Source: Zoroaster sp. YZ-2022
Taxonomy: Eukaryota; Echinodermata; Asteroidea; Forcipulatida; Zoroasteridae
DNA length: 64,000 bases
Assembly (NCBI GenBank): GCA_029582265.1
Contig: CM055823.1
Coordinates: 8,964,821 to 9,028,820 of the forward strand
Direction of reading: 5' to 3'
Part shown: positions 55,212 to 64,000 of the stretch, piece after piece
Layout: each line of letters begins with the position of its first letter
Position numbering within the stretch: position 1 is the stretch's first letter
Notes under the pieces: model-generated
Told to the model about the DNA's origin: nothing
What the model saw: the letters and a program-made list of their open reading frames with translations, nothing else
The model's database searches: none
Position numbers and translations under genes: made by a program

Positions 55212-55590
55212 AACATCAGGGTCGTATTTGCAAGTTGAGTGTAAAATACGTGCAAAATACCTGTAGCGACCGTTATACTGTTTTTTTTTATTTTCTAGAA
55301 ACTGCGGAACCGCTGGGTAAAAAAATACCAGGCCCAGCCCCGCTGAGAAATAATATTCCGGCCTAAATTGCCGCCAGACCAGCACAGCGAAACTCTTCGA
55401 CGTGTTGAACCATGGGAAAGCGTCGCCCGATGTGTTTTTATTTCATGTAAATAAAACGACTTATTTAGGCAAATGCTTATACAGTACTTCTAATAATAGT
55501 CATAGGCTAAACATGGATCTTTGAATCCTGTTTCGTTGTCGAAAACCATAAGTTATGGCGGCTGTTTAATGGACCATGAGTATTTATTAG
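55212..55590. repeat. Long direct repeat, copy 1
   Basis: About 375 bp from tcagggtcgtatttgcaagt to gagtatttattagca, repeated at 56219-56608 with small indels. The interval of about 630 bp has no recognisable coding sequence. Terminal TG/CA and a primer-binding site were not seen, so an LTR pair is not supported. Confidence 0.85.
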
Positions 55591-56218
55591 CATATCAGGG
55601 GCGGATCCCCAAAAAATTGCAGGTGGGGGTCTGGCCATTTTGTTTTGTTTTTATTAATGTCCAATAGTACCTCTGCAGAATGTCAGTTTTTTTAATGTTC
55701 ACTTTAATATTGTTACATATTTTTTTTGTCAGAACAGGGATCCCCCCCCCCCCACCAGTTCGACAAACAACGTGTCTTGCGGCATTCTCTCCATGGAAAC
55801 CTTTGTTGAAGCTTGCTTTTTTGAACACACGTTGCTACTGTAAAGGGCAATAAACTTGAAGACGTGTCTATTGCTTATTAAGTTGCACCCTCCAACATAA
55901 TAGTGTTCTTTTCATTAGTAAACAGCCAAGCATCCTATTCAGTCTGCTGTGTAATAGTATTCAATGGTCTATTGAAATCGGTGAGCCAAACTTACTCTCT
56001 GGACACTCTATTGTTCAATTCATTGGCTAACTCTGCTAAGCATCCTGTTTACTTTCAGTGGTCTTTTGAATTTCTGGGACATCTCTGAAAACATCGGAGT
56101 GTTGCCGATTAAAAATCACAGAAATAGTTCACAAATATGTGTTTTATTTATTTTTATTTTTTTAACTGAATGGTAAAGGAGTCTTAAACGAGTGTCAATT
56201 CACATTATCGTAGGAAAA
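55591..56218. other. Spacer between direct repeats
   Basis: Starts with atcaggggcggatccccaaa, resembling a hAT-type terminus, and has a C run at 55741-55754. The remainder is AT-rich with no gene. Confidence 0.4.
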
Positions 56219-56608
56219 AATCAGGGTCGTATTTGCAAGTTGAGTGTAAAAACATGAAAAATACCTGTAGCGACCGTTATCCCGTTTTTATTTTCTAGGA
56301 AACTGCCGGAACCGCTGGGTAAAAAAATACCAGGCCCAGCCACGCTGAGAAATAATATTCCCGGTCTAAATTGCCGCCCGACCAGCACAGCGAAACTCTT
56401 CGACATGTTGAACCATGGGGAAAACGTGCGCCCGATGTGTTTTTTTTATTTCATGTAAATAAAACGACTTATTTATTTAGGCAAATGCTTATACAGTACT
56501 TCTAATAATAATCATAGGCTATACAAACATGGATCTTTGAATCCCGTTTCGTTGTCGAAAACCATAAGTTATGGCGGCTGTTTAATGGACCATGAGTATT
56601 TATTAGCA
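56219..56608. repeat. Long direct repeat, copy 2
   Basis: Second copy of the 55212-55590 sequence, close to identical by eye, with small length differences in homopolymers and one tattta insertion. Confidence 0.85.
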
Positions 56609-57036
56609 GGGTTGCTACCTCATGGTTGCTACCTCAACTTTCTACTACATTAATAGGTGAACTTGGAAAAGATTTAAACCACCCACCATAATAATACAAA
56701 AATGTGCCTCAACCCTTGCACAATACATGCACTAGGAAATAAATACAGTGGCTTGTGCTGGTAGATCAGTCTTCACGCTTCAGTGGTTAAAAGTAGTACA
56801 GGCTACATATCGCCTGTCACTCAGATAAAGGGATTAAAAGCCACTGTTTGTCCAAGCAGATAAGAGGTGTGAGTTGGTAAACATGAAAAGGAGGTGTGAT
56901 ACTGGATTTTTCTCTAATGGAGGATTCCCGTAATGGTATATTTGTTGTGCAATTCACATTGCTGTGTATAATGGATGCATATTATATTTTCATGTCTTTA
57001 TGTTGGTTTTATTAAATTTTGTTATAATTATTACAG
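56609..57036. other. Intron-like, no gene seen
   Basis: AT-rich sequence ending with the pyrimidine-poor but acceptable acceptor aattattacag of the CUB exon. Confidence 0.45.
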
Positions 57037-57219
57037 GATGTGACCCAAATTAATGCTCCATCTGGTAAGGTGGTCTCACCTAACTACCCTCGCTACTACC
57101 ATTGAATACAGACTGTAAAATACAGATTGTTCTGGATGTTGGCAAGGTCTGCAAAATTGTCTTCACAGAGTTTGACATCGAACAGGAAGCCGGCCAGTTG
57201 TGGCTATGATTTTGTCAAG
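57037..57219 (+). pseudogene. CUB first-half exon, two frame changes
   Basis: The 183-nt exon sits between aattattacag and gtaatt. It reads NAPSGKVVSPNYPRYYH, then in another frame NTDCKIQIVLDVGKVCKIVF, TEFDIEQEAG, then in a third CGYDFVK. GKVVSPNYPRYY is a textbook CUB opening, and the rest aligns with strands to the third Cys. The exon end matches that of 35135-35316. Two single-base indels (near 57104 and 57193) break the frame. Confidence 0.75.
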
Positions 57220-57357
57220 GTAATTACTCATCTTCCAATGCATTTATTTACGTCACATTTTAGCATCTTTGCAATAGCATGCTGTAACCCTCTATAGGTA
57301 TTTTACATTCACCCTGCAGAGATTCCAGCTGCTATGATTATTTTATGATAATTTATT

Positions 57358-57640
57358 ACCGCATCGGATTTGTGTTCTGATGGCTGAGTGGTCAGAATGT
57401 GGGTTCGAATCCTGGCTGCGATCATGGTGCTTGTGTCCTTCAGCAAGACACTTGACCATAATTGCTTCTCTCCACCCTGGAATAAATGGGTACCTGTGAT
57501 GGCAGAGTTGATTGTTTGATTAGCCCTATATGCGCCGAAATGGCAGCATAGAGCTGTATACTCCCCAGGGAGTTGAGATGGTTTCAGGAATGATTTATGC
57601 ACCTGATGAGCAGGGGTAATAATGTAATGCGCCTTGATCT
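57358..57640 (+). repeat. tRNA-derived SINE (type 1), 5'-truncated
   Basis: Starts within the tRNA-like part (gcatcggatttgtgttctga), B box ggttcgaatcc, body including ctccccagggagttgagatg, and ends near taatgtaatgcgccttgat without the usual tail. Confidence 0.8.
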
Positions 57641-58073
57641 AGTCGCTAGGATAGGTGCAATTTAAAAGAATCTTGTATTATTCTCCCATTCCTTGACACT
57701 CATCCCAGGGATATTGTTATAGGATTAGGACTGACAAAAGTCTGATTAGGAGGCCAGGTAGCCCAGGCCGAGATTTTTTTTTCTGCAAATGAGAACTGCC
57801 ATCCCACGATATTTCAGCCAATCAGATGATTCTATCAGTCTCAAAACACTTAAACTCTGGCTAGCCCTAACATACTAACAAGCTACCAAAACAAAGTCCC
57901 TCGGCAGACCAGATACTCTGCCAGAAACAAACTTAGAATGTAAACAAACCCACCCAAGGACATACCTTGGCTGATGATAGTGAACTGATCATATCAATTA
58001 TTGTACCATATGGCATGAATAGACAATATACACACACTGTATTTTGTATGTGTTTTTATAATCAGAACACAAA
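57641..58073. other. No gene recognised
   Basis: Unremarkable sequence. Confidence 0.4.
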
Positions 58074-58158
58074 ATCTATAGACGATGTGACCAATGACAT
58101 CACATGTTTAATAAAGAGCCATCTATAGACGATGTGACCAATGACATCACATGTTTAA
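58074..58158. repeat. Direct repeat of about 38 bp
   Basis: atctatagacgatgtgacca and caatgacatcacatgttta occur twice, at 58074-58111 and 58121-58157; the second copy abuts the TTAA of the next element. Confidence 0.85.
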
Positions 58159-58561
58159 CCCTAACCCCTTGGGTATTTTTACTAGAAAGTGTCCTGAATC
58201 CATCAGAATCTGCCAGTGTAGATATTGGACATATCCTGAATCCGCCAAAATCCACCACTAAATTTCTGGCGGATTTTGGCGGATTCAGGATACCATGCAT
58301 GCTCACATGAAAATTTGTATAGTATGTTGCTGCATAGAATCCATCAAAATCTAACACATACAAGTGTTGGCTGTACATGTGCAGTACATGTAACTATAAT
58401 CCATCAAAATACATCAACCAACATGACCAAGCAGTTAAAACTATTGAAATCCTGAATCCATCAAAGTCCGCCATATGCTCAATGTGGAGATATCCTGAAT
58501 CCGCCGAAATCCTCCAAAACAGGGGGGTGGATTTTGATGGATTCAGGGTGGTTAGGGTTAA
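58155..58561. mobile_element. TTAA MITE with CCCTAACCC termini, 407 bp
   Basis: TTAACCCTAACCCCTTGGGT at the left and TTAACCCTAACCACCCTG (reverse complement) at the right, with TTAA at both boundaries. Inside, degenerate words such as tgaatccatcaaaatccgcc occur about ten times in both orientations. Same family as 9332-9630. Confidence 0.75.
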
Positions 58562-58642
58562 CGATATCGATATTCTACCATGCACCGGCCTCAAATCTAA
58601 TTGTATTTGGGATTTAATTCAATCTTGTGATGATTTCTTAAG

Positions 58643-58819
58643 GTGTTACGTCTTCACCCCACCGTGCAGTGGTGCCTGTTGCAGGGTCACACTGGGCCCA
58701 TATCGGCAGATTTTGGGGAGACACTACGCGAGGATGTGCTTTTGGCGACAGGAAGCCAGGACAACTCAGTCAGGATCTGGGATGCGGCTAGCCTGACGGG
58801 GAGTGTTATAAAAAATCTG
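58643..58819 (+). CDS. WD40-repeat exon
   Basis: 177 nt, phase 0-0, between ttcttaag and gtatga. It reads VLRLHPTVQWCLLQGHTGPI, SADFGETLREDVLLATGSQD, NSVRIWDAASLTGSVIKNL. GHTGPI followed by LLATGSQDNSVRIWD is the GH...WD signature of one WD40 blade. The exon is intact. I do not know the gene; WD40 proteins form beta-propeller scaffolds. It is on the same strand as the CUB exons but more likely belongs to a separate gene. Confidence 0.75.
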
Positions 58820-59827
58820 GTATGAAAATCTAACATTTTTTTCTTCATTGTGTTTATTGGGTTTTTTTTGGTTTTAAGTCAGTCTAAACACTTTGAATTC
58901 TCAAAGAGCAAAATTTCACAGTGTTATATAAAACTTGCTTAGTTTACAGTTGGTAATGATGTCAAACATCCCTTGAAATATTTTTGCCTAAATTGGTAAT
59001 TACTATCATTTCACAAAAAGTACTTTAAAAAAATTACAAATTGAATTTCTTCATCCAAAGAATAAATACGAACAATCAAAATGTATTTTCACTATTATTC
59101 TTGAACCCTTTCACTACCATTGGCGAATTTTGGTGACTTTAGTCTACAACACACATACCCCCTGTTGCTTACCATTGGCGACTTTAGTAGACCAAGGTCA
59201 CCACACACACAGCACTATAATTGGGAGTATCATGACCAGCTTTTAAAACAGCTGTATTATTTCCCTTCTTCGCAGTCCATACCCATGCTATATATGGTTG
59301 GAAACACTGATTCCTTATCTTTCTAATGGGTGCACCCCACTAAAATAAACTCCCATAGTAAACAGTGCTGAACACAAAGTATTAAAAAATCGGTAAAAAA
59401 TACTTAGAAGTCCCACAGTTTTTAAAACCAAAAGAAAAAATATTGATCGATATATAACCTTTTATTTTCTTCTCTATTTACTGTATAAAGTCCAGGTTTC
59501 CAGGGAGTTATCCTCATTCCAATGAAAACCACCCTCTACAGTAGTGAAAATGACCACACTGAAAAGCAGCCATTTTGGAAAAAGACCTTACGCTTGAAAT
59601 CAAATTAGGACCACTTTTTCAGCACCTAGTGTATCCAAAATCACATTTGGAAGTCAAGGACACCCAGGTTATGATATTGGGCCATTTTTACACAATCTAT
59701 CAAATGTATGTATTTTTGAGAGATCCCTCTTCTCCATTTCTATTTTTCATCTGTAATTCCTTATTTGGATAATGTTATCCACATTTTGCTTTCAACAATC
59801 CTTTTGTTATTCAATATTTATACTCAG
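58820..59827. other. Intron-like; piggyBac-type terminus fragment
   Basis: At 59104 gaaccctttcactaccattg resembles a piggyBac-type left end with the TTAA mutated, and accattggcgactttag follows again at 59170. No right end was found. The rest is AT-rich and ends at acceptor tttatactcag. Confidence 0.4.
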
Positions 59828-60095
59828 GTCACTCCTACTGCATTGGATACTGAAAGAACCTTGTTGGTCACGCTGTCCTTCCAGATGACCGATGACCAGA
59901 AAAAGGGCCTCTATTGTGAATTTCAGCAAGTTAGAATATTGTCGCTCTTCGCCACTGCTCCAAATATGGGACGTCCAACTTGTGCCAGTCTTTCACTAAG
60001 TTGGGTTTCTGCTGGACAGTTGCATTGTGTTCCAACAGAGGCGTGGCAGGAGTACTGGTGCTGCCACCAAAATGCAGAATATGCTCCATGGTAAA
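59828..60095 (+). CDS. Possible exon downstream of WD40 exon
   Basis: After acceptor tttatactcag the sequence reads VTPTALDTERTLLVTLSFQM, TDDQKKG and continues open to 60092. Another frame of the middle part contains LLQIWDVQLVPVF, which looks like a WD motif, so a frame change is likely. A further open frame from 60100 to 60550 (SFDGSIQVFSKNLEKPLKMI; SAIVGFDNGYVHFLRMY) may be the continuation. Assignment to the same WD40 gene is tentative. Confidence 0.4.
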
Positions 60096-60495
60096 GGTCA
60101 AAGGTCAGAGGAGTCCTTTGATGGCAGCATACAAGTCTTCAGCAAGAATCTGGAGAAGCCATTGAAGATGATTTGTATGCCAGGAGCTTATGATGGGATG
60201 CTGGTTCCTGCGCAGGGCTTCGTCAACCCCAGCAGACCTCTCTTGAATCAGTTGCAGGGGATCATGGTGAATCATGTCACTGATGGTGCCCTACATTCCT
60301 CCAAGGCTGGTGCTGGTCAGCTTGTCGGCAAGTTCATGCTGCAGTTAGCTAAGGTCACATCCTATGACTTCTCTCGTGATAATCAGAGTGCTATTGTTGG
60401 ATTTGACAATGGCTATGTCCATTTCTTAAGGATGTACAATGCAGTAGGAAAAAACTTACAAATGAAGCGACAAGATTTACTTTCATATCCTTTTC
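60096..60495 (+). pseudogene. Possible 3' continuation of WD40 gene, unclear
   Basis: An open frame to 60549 with PAQGFVNPSRPLLNQLQGIM and FSRDNQSAIVGFDNGYVHFL. The last segment could be a diverged propeller blade. The frame differs from that entering at 59828. No known family recognised. Confidence 0.35.
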
Positions 60496-60688
60496 AGTTT
60501 CATATAGCTTTATTCACAAGTAGCTGGACTAACACTTATGGGAAGTGGTAGCAGAGTCTTTAGTTTCATATAGCTTTATTCACAAGTAGCTGGACTAACA
60601 CTTATGGGAAGTGGTAGCAGAGTCTTTAGTTTCATATAGCTTTATTCACAAGTAGCTGGACTAACACTTATGGGAAGTGGAAGCAGAG
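60496..60688. repeat. 66-bp tandem repeat, about 2.9 copies
   Basis: The unit includes agtttcatatagctttattc and acaagtagctggactaacac; the third copy is truncated and changed (gaagcagagaaaatg). Confidence 0.9.
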
Positions 60689-63600
60689 AAAATGTGTAGC
60701 TTTAACTATTTTACCAAAGATTCAAAGGGCATTTATACATTCCTAAATAGTGTTATATTCATTTAATTTAATTGCATATATATTTATGTGTTCGATAACA
60801 TTTTCAAAGATAATGTCTTTCAAAATTAATACAAGGTAGGGACAACAATGCATTTACACAGTATTTGTAAATGTTTCTTTTGGAAAAATAATCCCAGCTA
60901 TGTCATCAGTTAGATGCTTTTTAAAAGTAGTACCGGTATTGCTCCATGTTTCAGTGAACATTAATTTTTGATGTGACTTATGCGTTATACCTTTTTGCTA
61001 TATACATGTATATTTTGCCTGATGTACTATGTAATACACCTGTCAATCAAACAGTATGGATTGACCAATAAGGTTTGGTAATTGACAACTTTTGCTATTG
61101 ACCATTTTGTAATTTACATTTGTTCATAAACTTTTGTTAATGCCATTTCTCATCTTTGAGTCAAATCACTAAAATAGTGCTGGGATGGTTCACCGACCAA
61201 TCATTGCGGGAACTTTATTGATGCTTTTTGATTGAAAACTTCTACACATTGTGCCATTTGCTGACTGGTTAACTCACCGTGAAAGTTTTGGTTAAAGGCT
61301 AGCAAATATTCAGTGTTTCACTGACGGTTTCCCCAGATTAAAAATTAAAGAAATAAAATATATAAATAGTTCCAAGCACTACACTAAAATGACCGAGTAA
61401 AGAAGAAACAATATTCCATTTGTTGCTTGTTTCTTGGTTTTTCCTAAACAGGATGCAACAGATTATAAAAACATTCTCACAATTTATTTTAGGGTGATCT
61501 TCAAATTAATTAACAGAATTGTGCATGGTGAAATTAGTGTAAAATGGAAAAATTAGTAATACAAAAAAATTGAGTGTCTATTATTTGGCAAAACCATGTT
61601 TATTAATCTTTCCCAATGAGACACATTTATTTCTTATGCCTAATGTTTACTTGTCCTATGAAGACAGTCTGTATAATAATTGTATTGATTTTCTTTATAT
61701 ATTACCTAATATTCATGGTTTACATATTGAATATTTGCTGTCTATATTTTTAATATTATCTATATACCTAATATTCATATTTAATTGAATATTAATTGTC
61801 TATATTTTGAATATTCATAATATGTTGGAAAAATATTTATTGCCAGAGCAATATTGGTGGTTTACATTGTACCAGTGTGTCAATACAGATGTTTATATTT
61901 ATGAAATACTATGAACGATCCGTCCATTATTTTTATATAAAATCAAAATAATTTATAAACAAGACTTGAACTGTAAGAAACATTTGATAGTATAGTGTAG
62001 GAATAAATCAAATATGCCTTGAAATGTTTGTTTTATAATGTAAAGGGAAGTTACAACAATTTGGTTATGTATGTTCATATCAAACCTCTAGTTATCAAGA
62101 AATATATAAGTGACCTGTGAAAGTTTTATCACAATAGGAAAAGCACTTCAGTCTTTAGAATTATTTTCCCTCAAACTTTACACCAAGTAAGTTTTTAAAT
62201 AATAATTTGTCAATTTGATAATTATGTTATTACCAAAGTTGTACCTTCCCTTATCATGGTTTGAAACATTTAGCAAAGATTAAGTGCCTTAAAATTGTTA
62301 GTATATTACTGGTACTATGGTAATTGCCTTGAAATGTTTATTTCACTTGAAGAAACTAAATTATCAAGGATAAAGTTTTTATTTGCAAGATATACATGTA
62401 AATTTGTGAAATTGGACAATCATTATGTGTTGAACTTTTACTAATAAAGCCCTGAATTCTAACTAATTGTGATTTTCTGAGTATACGTATTTACTATAAT
62501 AACGCTTGGTAACTTTAAAACTTGGAATCATATTTTTAGGCACTAAAATATTGATAACCAATGCATTTATAAATGTTGGCAAAGTAATAGGTAGTTCAAT
62601 TTTATGCAGAGACTCCAACAATGTTGTCAATACATCGCAATATTGTCACCATATAAAGAAAGAGTAATGTCCAAAACAAATTCAGAATTGCATCAAACCT
62701 TTTATCATCAAATATTACATTTTACAAAATATATCCCCAAAATACGTTTTATTTGTTTGGCGTTACCAATTAGATGCAACCAATGTTAACAATTTAAGTA
62801 TTTTATTAAATTAATATAAAACATGTAACATATGGGGGCAGTATTTTGATAACAGTCAGTCCGCAGCACACACAGAATCCGTTCCTTTTCTTTGCGCTGT
62901 ATGCATGGGTCGGACGTGCGTGACCTCTCTTTGAATATTTAATGAGCTGGAACCGTTCGTGGAATGTGTGTAGTTTCTCAGTTTTTAGACGTAAATTCAC
63001 CAATTTTTTCCACAATTGCTAAGTTTAGGAGTATATCGTCAAGTTTGCTTTGAAAAATAATTGACTTTACTGATATTCTAGTGGTGTATTTTGATCGTCA
63101 AATTTTGTTTAAAAACGAAACGAAACCAACACAATTACACCACAATATGTCCCTCTAATACATTCTCCCACACGCCAATACTTACAGTAATGGATAGGAA
63201 ATTTCATATTCTTTCACAAAATAGTTGATTTCTGGCCTAATTTTGTGTAGTCCAGTCAGGGCGCAGCAAATGCTGACGGTAGTCCAAAAACGTCGTCATG
63301 ATTGCGCATGTAAAAAGCCGCCATTTTGCACATGTGATTCCTGCATTCTGATTGGTGGGGACGCACTGTGAGAACTGGCCCGGATGCGGTACAATCACAA
63401 CACGTACGTATACACGTATGACATCGGAGAAGTTGGTTCATGGAGGTAGTTTTTTACGGCCCTTATTTCTCATAAAAGTTGATCCCCAAACCTTTATAAC
63501 ACCAATAATAACATAAAAGTAATACTATATTTCACATTTCATTTATCAAATAAGAACCAGCTCGTGGCATAAGTACTCAGTTTAACAAAACGTCTGCAGT

Positions 63601-64000
63601 GGCAAATAGAAAATCCATGGATCCTTTTTCTGAAAATACTTCTCACATAGGCCTAGCCCTTGTATATTATATTATATTATATTTTATTTTAACAATAAAA
63701 ACTAGAAAAAGGGATCAATAATTAATAAAGACAGACACAATCCACACATAGTCCAAAATTAATTTCAAGTAACAAGGATTGAAATGTCACTTGTCAAAAC
63801 ACAAATTTATTTGTCAACAAAGTAAAAATTAAAGAACAAATGCATATATTAACTGGAATGTTTATAATCTTATGGCAGCTGCATATTCTGAAAACACTTA
63901 ACAACCTTTTAACCCATTTACAGGTAGTTAAGTCAAGTACATAAATAAATAGCAAATAAATTAATTATAACAAGTACACAAATAGCAATTATAATCTTGT
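60689..64000. other. AT-rich sequence, no gene seen
   Basis: No exon, repeat boundary or RNA gene is supported. Short AT-rich frames such as 61570-61788 look like composition artefacts. Around 63230-63420 the sequence is less AT-rich, with aaaaagccgccattttgcac (YY1-like core) and acgtacgtatacacgta, so a promoter there is possible but unproven. Confidence 0.45.

Noticed and set aside
55212..56608. LTR retrotransposon
   Set aside because: No TG/CA ends, primer-binding site, polypurine tract or gag-pol sequence.
61570..61788. Hydrophobic 72-codon frame
   Set aside because: Composition artefact in AT-rich DNA, with no domain or splice context.

Overview
The window is eukaryotic: genes are broken into short exons with GT/AG junctions, intergenic DNA is AT-rich, and tRNA-derived SINEs, cut-and-paste DNA transposons, MITEs and minisatellites fill most of it. 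Death-domain + NACHT (NLR-like) fragments, CUB exon arrays and the SINE types point to a marine invertebrate, most likely a deuterostome (echinoderm, hemichordate or cephalochordate). I cannot resolve it further. No bacterial, phage or CRISPR feature is present.

Layout. 1-8.7 kb: decayed copies of an NLR-like gene, as two inverted arms around a 500-base N gap. Each copy keeps a Death-domain exon, a linker exon and a damaged Walker A loop; on the minus strand two small upstream exons give a possible protein start. 7.3-14.2 kb: TTAA-flanked piggyBac-like MITEs, a 72-bp palindrome and a SINE. 14.3-20.4 kb: inverted repeats, (TAA)n, a 15-bp minisatellite, and a C2H2/acidic protein gene with one frameshift. 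20.9-25.7 kb: a hAT element with an exact 8-bp target duplication, then 17 bp later a 3.4-kb piggyBac element with a decayed transposase. 26.7-31.8 kb: nested hAT elements and MITEs.

32-60 kb: a CUB-repeat gene on the plus strand, recognisable as separate first-half and second-half CUB exons at about 33.4, 33.7, 35.1, 36.2, 40.4, 41.4 and 57.0 kb. Several carry frameshifts or stops, and they are separated by SINEs, a 100-bp and a 73-bp minisatellite, and an inverted pair of composite elements. The gap between the exons at 41.5 and 57.0 kb holds the dominant object of the window: about 265 copies of a 36-bp unit (41.9-53.8 kb), open in both sense and antisense because the unit is a multiple of three, and interrupted near its right end by two DNA transposons with clear target duplications. 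A WD40 exon follows at 58.6 kb. I see no gene in 60.7-64.0 kb.

No gene here can be called intact over its full length. The best supported results are the transposon boundaries with target-site duplications, the NLR-like exon set, the CUB exons and the satellite architecture. Frameshifts recur in unrelated genes, so either the locus is decaying or the assembly has residual indel errors; the sequence alone does not decide.
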